Shown one piece after another: positions 1-12,572 of a DNA stretch of 64,000 nt. This DNA is from Pilaira anomala (taxonomy: Eukaryota > Mucoromycota > Mucoromycetes > Mucorales > Mucoraceae), in NCBI GenBank assembly GCA_025716855.1, contig JAIXMQ010000054.1, forward strand, positions 124,001 through 188,000. Reading direction: 5' to 3'. Within the stretch, counting starts at the first letter, position 1. Each line of letters begins with the position of its first letter. A model generated the notes under the pieces. The model worked only from the letters and a program-made list of their open reading frames with translations. It did no database searches and was not told the DNA's origin. The position numbers were made by a program, and so were the translations under genes.

Positions 1-641
1 CTCTGAATCGATTCGTACACAAGTCATTGATTTCGAAGCTATCTATGAATACGAATTACCACACAACACAACACAACGAGTAGAAATTAATGTAATTACA
101 TAACGAAAATACATTAATTTTATATATATATATTTATTGACTTCTATTTTATCAATTCTTTAGTTGGATCTTCAAGTTGGTAAAGTGAATTTACGAGATA
201 AATTCGAATGGGATTTAAACAACACAAACACAAATGCACCTGAAGTATTCAGTCGTCAATTATCAGCTGAACTGGGTTTAGGTGGTGAATATGTAGGTAT
301 TATTGCACATGGCATTCGAGACCAATTGTTTAGATATCGAAAGCGAATTGTAGAAGAGGTAAAAAAAATATCTATGTTTTTTTTTTTTTTTTTTACAAAA
401 AAATTGATTTATTTAAAAAATGATTTATTTAAAGTTTGAAGGTATCGATAAAAAGGAAGAACCTCTTGATTCTGGCTTTAGAAAGATGACTGAAGCCAGT
501 AAATGGGTACCTCAACTAGAAGTCTTATCCAATGACGAATTGGAGAAATTATTGATTGCTCAAGAGAGAAACATTAGAAGACTTCGAAGAGAAACTAGAT
601 TCAAAAGAAGCAGTAGACGTGCTCCTACCGTTAGATCATAA
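1..641 (+). CDS. SNF5: SNF5/SMARCB1 chromatin-remodelling subunit, 3' part
   Basis: C-terminal part of the SNF5 (SMARCB1/INI1) core subunit of SWI/SNF-type remodellers, which binds the nucleosome and holds the ATPase module in place. The gene enters from the left edge. Visible exons are 2-91, 164-358 and 435-641, all joined in phase 0 across GT-AG introns. The SNF5 repeat is clear: 'VNLRDKFEWDL' followed by 'LGLGGEYVGIIAHGIRDQ'. A basic tail rich in Arg/Lys ('RNIRRLRRETRFKRSSRR') precedes the stop. The N-terminal half lies outside the window. The next gene starts 175 bp downstream on the same strand. The family assignment is firm; whether this is the Snf5 or Sfh1 paralogue cannot be decided from this part. 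Confidence 0.93.
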
Positions 642-816
642 TAATAATAATAAAAAAATAAAATTTTGTAAATAATACTACTACTACCTTATTAGGCAGA
701 ATCATAGTGACGTGAGTGCCAAGTCTTTTTCTTGATTCATTGTTATATTCGATTTACTTTTTTTCTTCTTTTTTTTTTTTTTGTTTTTCCATAGTGTCCA
801 TTGAACTTCTTTAAAC

Positions 817-2535
817 ATGACTATTTCAACATTTATATTCTCTTTAAGAGGCATGACAACAATAACCGTTCTTGCTTTCTTTTTCTGGTTACTAACAGGT
901 TACCCACAATGGAGAGCACTTCGTATTCATAACAACAATAACAACCACGACGACAACGACGACGACGACATAAAAACAAAAATAGCAACTGAAATAACAA
1001 GTATAAAGCAAGAATTAGCAACAGTCGAACAACAAAATCCAGACCGAAAAACAAATCAAGAAACACCAGAAACAGAAGATAATAATAATAAACCAATAAA
1101 AGATCTGTCACTAGCGCATTATATCTTGGTGACCCCCTTTGCAGCACTGTATATATTAGTCCGTGCGATCTTCGATACAGTCCGCTATACCTTATACTTT
1201 GCGATCTGGTCATGCGAGAAAGCGATACCCCATATTGATGACTGGTTGTATGATACAATGACCGTCTGGGTACCTACTAAATATAACGCAATTGAACAAT
1301 GGTGGATTCACAAAGGACAACCTGGTCTTATAGCATCTATTCAACATTTTAAACAAGAGAAGATACCTGTGATCATTGAAAATATGGAAGCTTTCTTTAA
1401 AGTAGTGTATCGTATGGGTTGTATTGTCTCTCGTGCTACAAATGATTTTATTTATGCTTGGAAACGATTTACAGAACGACATGATTGGCGTCAATTAGCA
1501 ACTGATTTAGGGAATGTTGCTTACACTGTAATATGGTCTCCACTCGCTTGGCTGGTGACACGTTCTATACGACTTGCTAAATTAGTCTATGGCGGGTTAC
1601 GTTCCGCAGCTATTTCGATTCAAAGTGATGTAGCATGGATCTATTCTATATTGATACCAACCGTTTATGATTACATGATATCCACAAGATTAGCTCATTG
1701 GGTACATGTGGGAACACTAAAGCTGGTGAAGGAATTGCAATCGATTTGTCTTGGTATTTATGAATACCTTATTGTACCTACTTTAGGTCGATTCTTGACA
1801 TGGTTAGTCAGGTCGATTGATCAGCTTATTCTATTGTTACAGAATCATACAATTCAACAAAGATTACATAAAATTTATAAATCGATGGCACCTAATTTAG
1901 TTTGGACAGTATTCGAATTCAGCAATGTTTTTCTGGAAGTCATAAAATGGGCCCACACTATTTGTGTTCAGTTATTGTACCCAGCCTATAAACTCTTTAT
2001 GAAACGCGTGTTACCCCGCTTAGCCATTGCATACCAAAAAATAGTAATCCGTTGGGCTTACCAATTGCACCTCTATCCAGTATGGCTCAAGGTCTATCCA
2101 TATTTAAACGCGCCCCTGTTATGGGCCTATACTAACGTAACCGTACCCTTGTTGAATCAAATTTATATATTGGTTGCTAGTACATCAAATTATGTAACAC
2201 GACACTTACTAGTTAAATTACAAATTATTCTTAATATGGCGATCGAAATATCCATACTCTATTCCCAACGGTCTTATCAAGTCCTCCAGTCATGGTTATT
2301 AAAGCAAGCGCCCGTTCTATCTCAAATCATTTATAATTCATATCATCGTTTTCTAAATATCTGCGACTGGGTAGCATTAAGACAAGACACTTTGCTCATT
2401 GCCTCTTCTCTTTATGACTGGATTCAATTCAATGCAAATCAAATCTATCTTTCTATCGAAAGGTCTCTCAACACCTGGGCAAAAGAACAGGGAGGTACGG
2501 GCGAACTCGCAATTTCAAAACAGAAATTAGCTTAA
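817..2535 (+). CDS. Hypothetical membrane-associated protein of repeated Trp/Tyr-rich helices
   Basis: Intronless 572-residue protein that I do not recognise. An N-terminal hydrophobic segment (about residues 15-28, 'TITVLAFFFWLLTG') looks like a signal anchor. An acidic Asn/Asp/Glu-rich linker follows (about 38-95). From about residue 98 to 545 the protein is a long series of Trp/Tyr/Leu/Ile-rich helices, many starting after a proline ('SPLAW', 'IPTVYDY', 'VPTLGRF', 'APNLVW', 'YPAYKLF', 'APLLWAY'). This gives an irregular repeat of about 30-40 residues. The helices are amphipathic rather than evenly hydrophobic, so membrane-surface or lipid-droplet binding is as plausible as multiple spans. 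ATG at 817 is the first in frame and is preceded by a T-rich leader. The long open frame and even codon use support a real gene; function is unknown. Confidence 0.75.
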   Translation: MTISTFIFSLRGMTTITVLAFFFWLLTGYPQWRALRIHNNNNNHDDNDDDDIKTKIATEITSIKQELATVEQQNPDRKTNQETPETEDNNNKPIKDLSLAHYILVTPFAALYILVRAIFDTVRYTLYFAIWSCEKAIPHIDDWLYDTMTVWVPTKYNAIEQWWIHKGQPGLIASIQHFKQEKIPVIIENMEAFFKVVYRMGCIVSRATNDFIYAWKRFTERHDWRQLATDLGNVAYTVIWSPLAWLVTRSIRLAKLVYGGLRSAAISIQSDVAWIYSILIPTVYDYMISTRLAHWVHVGTLKLVKELQSICLGIYEYLIVPTLGRFLTWLVRSIDQLILLLQNHTIQQRLHKIYKSMAPNLVWTVFEFSNVFLEVIKWAHTICVQLLYPAYKLFMKRVLPRLAIAYQKIVIRWAYQLHLYPVWLKVYPYLNAPLLWAYTNVTVPLLNQIYILVASTSNYVTRHLLVKLQIILNMAIEISILYSQRSYQVLQSWLLKQAPVLSQIIYNSYHRFLNICDWVALRQDTLLIASSLYDWIQFNANQIYLSIERSLNTWAKEQGGTGELAISKQKLA

Positions 2536-4914
2536 AAATAATAAATAAATAAAACTGTAAATTTTAGTACCCCATCTTACAGATCGAGATTCTGTTTGAT
2601 AGCGGTTTCTTAAAAAAAAAAAAAAAATTCTCGACACCTTATTTTTTTCTTTTTGGAATACAATTAGAATGCTTACAATAAACACTAAAAAAAAAATATT
2701 AGTAGTGTTATTAAATATGTAACAAAAACAATACATATTAATATTACTTTTCTTCGTTCTTATTTAATAATAAAAAGAAGAAGAAAAAAAAAGATGAGAC
2801 CGAAACAGTTTCTGTAATGATGCCATGATATATTGCTTACGTAAAGTAAAAAAAAAAAAAATGGCGACATGATACTTAAAAGTCTTCAGGACAGTTACAG
2901 GTTATTGATACTTTTTTTTTTCAAATATGCATCTTTTTTTTTTTCATAACAAAGAATGACATACTCCTATTTTCATTGTTAATTCTTGCTTTTCCTTCCT
3001 TTATTATGGATAACCATTTTATGATATATACACAAAGAAAAAAAATAGAACGCTCAATTATGAAGCGTTGTATCCGAAGTTTCGGCCATTGAGCTTATGT
3101 ATTGACATCTTGGAGCAAGTTTAAATTGTGGTACAAAGTTTTTAAAGACTTATGACCTGATTATGTACCCTTTAGTGAGTACTTCATTTCTCCATTTCTC
3201 AGGCATTGAAGGAGTCATTTGGTTTTTATCAAAAGTATGTTGGCAAAAAAAAAAAAAAAAATTTACGCGGCTAACTGACAGCAATTTTTTTTTTTTTTTT
3301 TTTTTTTTTTAGTATAATGTTCTATACTAGGTATTTATAGATGCAACTATATTTTTAACGCAACTTAATTTTAATGGTTCAGCATTTTTATGAAATCTTA
3401 AGCTTTTTTTTTCCGCATAGTAGTGCCTTTTGTTAGAATTTTTATAGCGGCTTCTTGAATACGATTTGATAGATTAATCTAACGTTTTAACTCTTTCGTT
3501 AAAGCCACACACACACACACACACACATGAAATAAAAATAAACTGACCGTTCTAGTTTTTGTTTACTCCCCGCCTTTTTATTTAGAAGACCAGCAGCGTT
3601 GATTTTGACTGAAATGGAGTTTTTTTTTTTTTTTTAAAAAAAAACAATGAAAAGTTCAATTGCTGAACTATCAATATTGTGCCAAATCTATACTTATTTG
3701 GGCAAAACCCTACAATCTTTTTTAAGCAAAGGTGTGTGTGAATGCATGTGAAAAAAAAAAATGCAGCAAGTTCTTTTGCAATTACAAGAAAGAATAAAAA
3801 AAAAAAAAAAGACAATTGAAGATTACCCTATATTTTTTTGAACCAATTGGTGACAGTTGATTTCTGGCAATGGTAATAAAAATATGGGACGATCGTTTGC
3901 AATTGATGATCATTTTTGGACGATACCGTCAAAATCAAAGCCTTAAAAAATTCCACAGTTTTTATTAAACTAATTTTGTGATACTTTTTTTTTTTTTTTT
4001 TTTTTTTTGAGACACTTTTATTATTTTCTACTAAATTGTAGGGGTTAGAAAGACCAGAAGCTTAAATCCACTAATGCAACAAGTGTATGTTTTTTTTTTA
4101 GCTTGGGTCTTATTTCAATTTCTCTCTCTTAATATGAAATACAGATGGTGGCATTTGATGCTGATATAATATTGTGTTTTTGAAGCGGATTACAAATTTC
4201 CAGTACAATTATAAAACTCCAATGTTTCGGTAATCCCTTTCTAGAGAGAGAGGTGTGTACTAAGATATCTAGTAAACAATTATCTAAACGTAAAAGGATA
4301 AATGGTAGAATATTAAGATTATAAAAAAAAAAAAAAAAAAAAGGCGTGATACAGCCCAAAGAAACTAATTAAAAATATTTAGTAAAAGTAAAATAACAAA
4401 ACTGCTACTTTTTTAAACTAAAAAAAAAAAAAGTACACATTCTAGTTATAATAGTTATTTTTAGTTAAACACAAGTGAGTAAAAAGGTATTTATTAGAAG
4501 GGAGTTCAAACAAGAGATGACCAACTGCCGTAAAAGACCTCACCCGAAGTTCACAATTAAGGAAATTTTTTTTTTTTTCTTCACAGTGAAAAAAAAGAAA
4601 ATAAATAGGGCGACAAACAAAATAAAGTGTTCTGATTGGAACAGTATCAACGTTAGGAGCATTGATACAAGACTACTATTTACTCCAAAAAGAAGTCGCT
4701 TGGCCAAATTCCAATAGCCCAAGTCTTACTAAAAAAGGCCATTGATATTCTAGACCCTAGGACCTTAAAAATTTATTTATTAAACCCCTTTTTTTTGTTT
4801 TTTTTTTTTTCTTTCTCTCTTTTTTTTTTTTTTTTTTTTTTCTTCTTCTTTTTTTCCCATTGTATGTTTTCAAACCTCTCTTTATAACCAACAAAAAAAA
4901 AACAAATAAATAAA
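2536..4914. other. AT-rich intergenic DNA
   Basis: About 2.4 kb with no convincing gene. It holds many A and T homopolymers of 10-25 bases, a (CA) microsatellite near 3506-3527 and a T-run/A-run junction near 3620-3645. Short open frames here, for example around 4475-4717, are low-complexity and interrupted by homopolymers. The last 120 bp before 4915 are strongly pyrimidine-rich, as expected for the promoter or leader of the F-box gene. Confidence 0.6.
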
Positions 4915-6790
4915 ATGACAGGTCATAGAATTTGGCTTGATCATTCATCAAGATTATTATCTTTACCAAAAGAATTATTACTCGAAATTATTACTTCCGT
5001 TGCACTAGATTCAACCAATCCTTTTCAACTATTTCCTACATCTTTAATAGAATTATCACAATGTTGTAAATATTTGTATTATCTAATACATAAGCATCCT
5101 TGGAGATTACAGACTTTATGGCCAGTTGCATTTCACCATCGATTTGATACTGCTGCGATTTATCGTCGAAGACTTAATCACAACTTAAACTGGCAAGCCG
5201 TATTAGAAAGAAGGTGTAAAGCTTTATATCAATGCCGTTCATTTGCTTCGAATCCAACTCAAATCGATCAATTAAAATCTATTGATTGGGAAGTAATTTG
5301 GGATATGATTACTGAACATGGTAAATACAAAAAAAAATATTATCTCCATGGTAACACTATGCTAATATATATATTTTTTTTTTATCATTTTTTTTTTTTT
5401 TTTTTTTTAGACGAGCACAATATTCCCCACCTTTTAAATTATCAAGTACAATATGCTGCTGGCATTGCATTTCAATTGGGTCCCTACCAAGATAGAGAAG
5501 TTTACCCTGTCGTGTTACCTATCCTGTCTCTACTTGTCAATTATGGTACAAAAAAAAAACAAAAAAAAATACAAAGCAAGAAAAAAAAAAAAATTTAACG
5601 CTTCTTTTTTCTTCTATTTTTTTCTAGATTTTTCAATCACTCGATTTTTTTACCAAAAAGATAATTCTTCAATCGTATCGACCGAATTAAGTCAATTTGC
5701 TTACAACTTTGAAGCAGATGCACTTATTACACAACATACCCCACTTCGGTACTTTCACTCTTGGACCTCACCTCCTGACCAATCTGCTTCTTCCACTATC
5801 AGCACAACTTTTTACCCTGCACAAGATCCTCTCGCTTCTGCCTTTCATTTATTTTTCGCCACCATCTTTGCTTCTCATCCCAACATTTATCAAGCCATCC
5901 CTGGCTGTATTCCTATTCCTTTATTTTGTTTAACTTCCGAATCATTTGATGTGGAATTCCTTAGACGTTATGAACGAAATTTATTCTTTTCAAGTTTACA
6001 ACAACAACAACAACAACAAGAATCAATTCAATCTACATCCACTACACCAATAAATAATATTTATGCTAATTCGGGGTTTGCTTCTGCTAGTCATTTTGTT
6101 AGTGAAGCTCATCTGATCGAAGGTGAATGGATTGGTTATTACACTTTTCAAGATACTGATGACCTTGACGATGAGCAGCCCGTTCGATCCCTTCCTTCCA
6201 ATCTTAATTTAATTCCTGACCCCGTCGATATTAGCAATAACCATAATAACGCCACAGTAGAAGCCACAATGGAAGACTGGTTCGATGGCCCAATGCGATT
6301 AACAATTAAAATTGTACCACTAGAAGACGCTACTGGTGAACCCATTAATCAATCCTCATGGCTCTCACGTTGGCTTGAAGATGACTCAGATAGATCAGAT
6401 ACTATGACTGAACCAAGAAAACGACGCAAACTTAGCTCTGCCTCTGTTAAACCCACTTCTAGATCAAATCATGCCGCTCCTTTGAAACAACAATTCCCTG
6501 CCAGTCATTTACGTACATGTCCTCTCACTCGATTTGAAGGTACTGGTGTAGATAACCTTGGTAATTTTTCTATTTCTGGTCTGGTTGATGATACAGAAGA
6601 AGGTCAAGTGACTTGGGAAAAAACTTATATCGACTCTGGTGAAACTTGGGAATACTCTGGTCGCTTTGCTTGGCCAATGGGTCTTTGTGGACGTTGGGGA
6701 GATGAAGAATATGGAGGTCCTTGGTGGATGTGGAAAGTTCCTGACAAAGAAGCTATTTTACCTTCTACTATGGCTAATGCTACCAAGTAA
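4915..6790 (+). CDS. F-box protein
   Basis: F-box protein of 567 residues, likely the substrate receptor of an SCF ubiquitin ligase. Exons 4915-5320, 5411-5545 and 5628-6790 join cleanly in phase 1 at both GT-AG introns; both introns contain long T runs. The F-box is at about residues 14-75: 'LSLPKELLLEIITSV', then 'LSQCCKYLYYLIHKHPWRLQTLW'. The middle contains a polyQ stretch and an acidic segment. The C-terminal part ends in a domain with 'FEGTGVDNLGNFSISG' and 'YSGRFAWPMGLCGRWG', followed by a Trp-rich end ('GGPWWMWK'). That type of C-terminal beta-rich domain is common in fungal F-box proteins and probably holds the substrate. The target is not predictable. The domain call is strong, the specific role inferred. 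Confidence 0.85.
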
Positions 6791-7637
6791 TCTCTTTTTT
6801 TTTTTTAAAAAAAAAAAAGAAAAATATATACCCCCCTTCATTGTAATTTTATCTCTTTTTTTTCTTTTTCTTTTTCTTCTGGTCAAGAAACTATTCTTTA
6901 TTCTCACTTAAGCAAACATTTGTACTTCATCCTTTTACTCTCTTTCTTTAAATCCTTTAATTAGCGAACAATAATACTAATAACATAACATTTCGTGTTT
7001 AAACTAACAAAAATTATGAAACCCAATAAAATTTATGGTTCAACAGTAAAAAAAAAAAAATTATGTAAAATGTTTTAATAAGACTATCAACTTCATATTA
7101 GTTTGAAGAAGTTCAAGTATTTGCAAATGGCTCAAACGCGAAACATTTTTTTCTACTATGCATTTCAAAGTGTACTTTCCGGTGCTTTACATCGCCGGAC
7201 TTTTTTTTTTTTTTTTTTTTTTGGTCGGAACTTTTAAGTATCAATTATGGAAACACTTGCGACAAATGAATCAAAATAGTGGCAAGAAGCTGTAAGCGAA
7301 TAAAGTCCTCCTCTTAGCATCCATTTGTAAAAGGTACACATCCATCAATCATCAATCATAAACTGTCGCGAACGAAAATATGTAAAACATCTTGATTTTG
7401 TACAATGGAAAATGACTATGGAATTTTTTTTTTTATATATCAGTACCAAGGAAAAAAAAAAAAAAAAAAAAAAAAAAGTCGAGCATTTTATACACAACCT
7501 TTCACAATGTCAATTTTACAACTCGAGTGTTTTTTATTACATAAAAACTTTACTTTTTTTCGGCGCAGCTTCTATGATTGATTGTTATTTATTCGTTTCA
7601 ATATGCTAACTTTTTTTTTTGTGTGTGTGTAGTCAAC
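6791..7637. promoter_or_regulatory. Intergenic region and eL32 promoter or leader
   Basis: Holds the 3' end of the F-box gene, a T9/A11 junction near 6798-6818, several long A/T homopolymers, and the promoter of the ribosomal protein gene. A T run, GT repeat and TAG at 7611-7632, five bases before the eL32 ATG, looks like the 3' splice site of a 5'-leader intron; the matching donor was not located. Confidence 0.4.
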
Positions 7638-8124
7638 ATGGTCACTCCTGCCGTGAAGCACACCATCGTGAAGAAGCGTACCGCTACCTTCAAGCGTCAT
7701 CAATCTAACCGTTTCATGCGTGTTGGTGTATGTATTTACAAAATAACTACTTAAATATTTTAAAAAAAAAAAAAAAAACTTAGGTACTCAATTATTATAA
7801 TTTTTTATGGATATATAGGAGTCTTGGAGAAAGCCCAAGGGTATCGATTGTAACATGCGTAGACGTTTCAAGGGTCAAGCTCCTATGCCCAAGATTGGTT
7901 ATGGTTCCGCCAAGAAGACCCGTAACCTCTTGCCCAACGGTTTCCGTAAGTTTGTTGTCTCCAACGTTCGTGAACTCAACCTTTTGTTGATGCACAACCG
8001 TTCTTACGCTGCCGAAATCGCTCACAACGTTTCTTCCAAGAAGCGTGTTGCTCTTCTCGAACGTGCTGCCCAACTTAACGTCAAGGTTATCAACGCTGGT
8101 GCTCGTCTCAGATCTCAAGAGTAA
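7638..8124 (+). CDS. RPL32: 60S ribosomal protein eL32
   Basis: Cytosolic large-subunit ribosomal protein eL32, 131 residues, the normal family length. Exons are 7638-7727 (30 codons, '[15 protein letters not shown]') and 7819-8124, joined in phase 0 across a 91-bp GT-AG intron. Diagnostic segments are '[10 protein letters not shown]', '[16 protein letters not shown]' and '[14 protein letters not shown]'. Codon use differs from the neighbours: C-ending codons such as AAC, AAG, ATC and CTC dominate, as in highly expressed genes. The downstream ATG at 7855 lies inside exon 2, in the conserved core, and is not the start. A likely 5'-UTR intron ends at 7632. Confidence 0.97.
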
Positions 8125-8394
8125 ATTTTCACTTAGTTGTTTGTTCCTCCCCTTTTTTCATTTTTGATTTATTAAATATCTACCGAGAAAAAAAAAAGAA
8201 CATCTGGTAATTTCTTCACACAAAAACGCAATGATTTGTTTTTTTTGTTTTTTTTTTTTTTACTTTATAACATGTAATGAAGAGAGAGGGTATGAGATGG
8301 GGATAGGTATAAATTGAAGAGGAAAAGCGACAACAACAACAACAAAAAAGTTACCATTAAAGGCCCTGTTTTTTTTAGAAAAATGCCTTAAATT

Positions 8395-8425
<31 letters not shown>

Positions 8426-9765
8426 TCTTCATGCAGATACAACTTTGATATAAAAGAATGATGGAATGAAAAAAGAAATTGATCATGACTCTCGGACATC
8501 TTATAATCTTGAGCAAAACCCGTTTTAATGACAGAAATTAAATGCATTTCATTTTTGAGTTAAATGACATTTATTTGTCACACCTCAATTAAAACACATG
8601 GCGTTTAATAAACAGATGTCAAAGAATGCATTATCGGAGTTGTATGTAGTAAATAACAGTGTTACTCGATATTCCGTATAACACGCGATGTTAGACAAAG
8701 ATAGAACTCACCAACAATAATAAACGTTATCGAAATTGCTTGTTTGAACCATGCTAAAAACTAATTTGTTTACCAAGATCTTTCGGTTAGACGGATAAAC
8801 ATTAGCGTAATAATCATGCAATAAAACCTTGGAATTCTATTCGTAAGAATGACTCTTTATTTTTTCTTTTAAATCGTCAAGTTTGTTTCCCGTCATCCAA
8901 AGCCTTATTTAAAATAAAACGCTCCTTTTTATTTCATGATGCATATACGTCTAATGGTCTATTACAAAAAAAAAAATGATTGCATTTAAACCGACAACCA
9001 TTTTTTTTTTATAACCGTTAATTATATTTTTATTTCATAATCGGCAAGAACAAATTGTCGGTCATATATGAATAAAACATAATAAAAGGAAAAGATATTG
9101 CTAGGTTTAATTCATAACGCTTGACCCCCTTCCGTCATTATCTACTGTATTTGTCAATAAAATTGAGAAAAAAGCTAGAACAAAATTGATAATTGTAAAC
9201 TTGTTTAAAAATTGCTTTTCTATTACAAAGTATCATGCGAAAATTTTGAGGGAATGAGGTATATGAATATTAATCCATAAAAGCCTTTTTGAATAGAACA
9301 CTACTTTATAGTTAATATTTTTTTTTTAAAAAAAAAAAAGGAGGGCTTTTTAGCTTTTTCTCGCGTTTTAATATTTATGTGGACAATTACTAGTAGTTAA
9401 TGAAAAAATACTTGGGGTTGGTTTATCAAATAAAAGCTCTTCTAATTAAAGTCATAATCATCTTTTCTTCTATATCTCGAATATATCCTGACGATTGTGC
9501 TTAAAAAGGAGCATATATTCTAAAGGGTTTAATCTTATAAAAAAATAACCATGATTTGTTTTATTTATATGCATAATTAAATGTATAAGAAAAGTGTAAG
9601 TAAAGCTTTTTAATAATACGTAAAAGAAACAACTCGCATATTAAAGTAAAAGATATGTTTATTGAGAAGCTATTTATTTTTTAATTTCATAGGATGTTCA
9701 TTATAAGCTTTTTTTTTTTTTAAGATACTTATTATAAAACATCCACTTCTTTTCTTAAGCAGCTT

Positions 9766-10060
9766 GGTATTATCTTCTGGTCTAATACCACTACAGTTCT
9801 TCTTACTTCTACTTTCTTGCTGCTCAAGTCTTCCGCTGATATAGCTTCATTTTCAAATATACTCCCTACTATAGCTACCTCGTGCTTTCGTTCAAGGTGA
9901 GTGTGACTTGATGCTTTCTGAATAGTTTCTCCAAAATTGATCCAATAACTCGTCGTCCTTCTTTGTTAATTGTTTTATAAGAGAGCCTTAAAATCTTGAA
10001 GAATTCAACTTGTTGTGAGCAAATGCCACCTCAATAACTTCTAAATCTTTCGAAAAAAAA
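9766..10060 (-). pseudogene. Possible coding relic, unidentified
   Basis: On the minus strand, runs of protein-like sequence change frame. One frame reads 'KDLEVIEVAFAHNKLNSSRF' then stops. Another gives 'RRVIGSILEKLFRKHQVTL'. A third gives 'HEVAIVGSIFENEAISAEDL' and later 'RTVVVLDQKIIPSCLRKE' before a stop. Base composition is more balanced than in the surroundings. The pattern of adjacent plausible peptides in shifted frames fits a decayed gene or transposase fragment, but I cannot name a family. Low confidence. Confidence 0.28.
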
Positions 10061-11563
10061 AAAAAAGGCTCATACCACTTTTTTTTATTAAATGAAGGAT
10101 TCTTTCGTAGCAGATCAAAACAAAAGCCTTTCAGCTGACTATTCTACGCATGTTTTTGATGGTCAAGTAAACTAATAAACTTCAATTAATGATAAATTTT
10201 TAAGGCTAATTTTTCTCCCTTTCTTACCTCCTGGTATTGGTCATCTCACCCTAAAACAGAGGTTCAGTACCTTCCATATACCTGGTTAATCTCATCGCTT
10301 GGGCTCACAGCTCCCTTGGACTCACTGCTTTGGCTCGCCAATACATCCAGTCAATTGACCCAAGCACCTACTGAGAGAGTACATTTTTTTATTACGATTT
10401 ATTAGAAAATGGACTACTTCTTTGTGATAAAATTAATGATATGTTTTACCATTGACAACAATGTATGTATATTGTTTCTCTTGTTTGGATAGTAGGGTAT
10501 AGAGTTAAACAAGAGATGAATATGTATTGAAAGGAAAGCCTTGGGGTTTGAAAGAAATGTCTTGTTGGGGTTAGAAAAAAAAGATAGAACAAAAAAAATG
10601 ATGAAACTAAAAATAAAGACCCCCTTTGTTTTTTGGCGTGTGAAAAATAAAGAAATCAATAACGACAATCATGCCTTTTTTTAATAGTGTTGCGAATGCA
10701 AATCTTACAATAAATTAAGCTTTTCTAAACCCGACATATGCTTAATATTCAACAGATGGATGGTTAATACAAAGAGCAACCTGCCCAACGTTGAATTCAG
10801 TGACTCAACCAGCTCTCAACCAGTTATTAACTCGTTATTTGCGAAAAAAAACAAAAAAGCCAACGCGTGAGAATAAAATAAGCGACAAATGTCTTTAATG
10901 ATTGTAGAATAGAATTGTGTGTGTAATAAAGGAAGTGGATATGCGAAGATAAAAAAAAATAGTTGACAAATCACTTCCTGCTTACCCACCCATCACTTAC
11001 ACCCATTTTTTCCCTCTAAATCACCCAGTTCTTTTTTTTTAAAAGAAAAAACTGGGAGATATATGCGGGGGGTGGGTGGGTGATGAAGCTTCGTGTATTA
11101 GAAAATTAAGGTGTAAAGGTGATGTTTCATGATTCTCGAAACAAAGGTCAAAAGCTCAGATAAAGCAGCAAATTATATTTCAGCCATCATAATTATGGCA
11201 AGTTAAATTATTGCTAAGATCTTTTGGATGAGTTAGTGATGAGGTACCAATTGTAACTTTTTTTTTTTTTTTGGTAACCGAGAATATCTACCACTACCAG
11301 ACGGACTGTATAATAATAGATACAATACATCAAACTTCATTACTTATTTCAGCCTTCTTCCGAAATAAACATTTCGAAAACCGCGTCAATATCACTAAAA
11401 GCACGGAATGTCCCTTAACTATATATATTCTGTACAACAGTATCTAAATATACAATCAACATGCATTTTTTGAAACTACTAAATAGTATACATCCATGTA
11501 TAACTAGCGCTTTAGGTATTATGATGGCACCAATAAATCTGTCATCATTATTTTGTGTTCTCT

Positions 11564-11594
<31 letters not shown>

Positions 11595-12572
11595 GGACCG
11601 AGTCTAGTTTTTAATTAGTCTTTCCCCTTCATCACATTTTTTTCATTAAAAATAATTCTTGCTCAATATATAGGTCTACAAAAAAAAGACCTTTTCTAAT
11701 TAATGATGAAAAAGAAGGGGTCGTTTTTAAATGTTTATTTTTAAAAAAAAAAATACATCATCGCTCTTTTTTTTTTTTTTTTTTTTTTTGATCATCGAGC
11801 GAGATATGATTACTACACTGAATTGAGGAAATTAATGTATAAATATACACACATATATAGATTAATTACAGCCATCAACTGCTTTTATTTATTATGCATA
11901 GATAAAAACCCACTGCACTGATCATCAACAAAACGTATACAGCAGATACTACACCGGGTCTATAAGAATTACCTTTTATTATTATTTAGTTTTTCCCTGT
12001 ACCATTGTAAATAACCCCATATGTATTCATTTCCCATTAAAACTATGTTTAGGACAAAATATGCAGAATGGGAACCTGTATATATCCCGTGTCGTTTTTT
12101 TTTTTTTTTTGTGAAATTTTGAAGAAATTAATAAAAACTAACATCTGATAATAATTTGCAATATTTATTGTTATAGAGATTCGTTTTTTTTTTTTTCTAT
12201 CTTACATCAAGAGCTGTCAGGAATGGCTTTTTTATTTTAAGTAACCTGTTCAAAAAAAAGGTCAAACAGAATATTTCTTTAGTTGGTTAGCTGCCATCAT
12301 TTTTATAAATTTATTCTTATTATTGCATCCCAACTACTGTAGTATAATCATCATTATATATTAAAAAATATAAATGATAATATACACACCACTACTACTC
12401 ATGATGTTGAGAGTTAGAATTAAAGGTAATTGAACCTTCAATTAAAAATAAAGATATATTAGTCATTTACTTTCTCATGCTATTGGTAATTCTGAAGGTT
12501 TGTTGTTAGTCTTTTTTTTTTTTTTTTGACGTTTAGATGATACTTCATATATTTTCTGTAACCAAAGACGAG

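Noticed and set aside
4475..4722. Overlapping frames on both strands near 4.5-4.7 kb
   Set aside because: Both pass through poly-T and poly-A tracts and neither shows motifs or splice-supported extension.
10215..10385. Less AT-rich island as a possible gene
   Set aside because: Translated by eye on the minus strand; all frames are interrupted by stops and no motif was seen.
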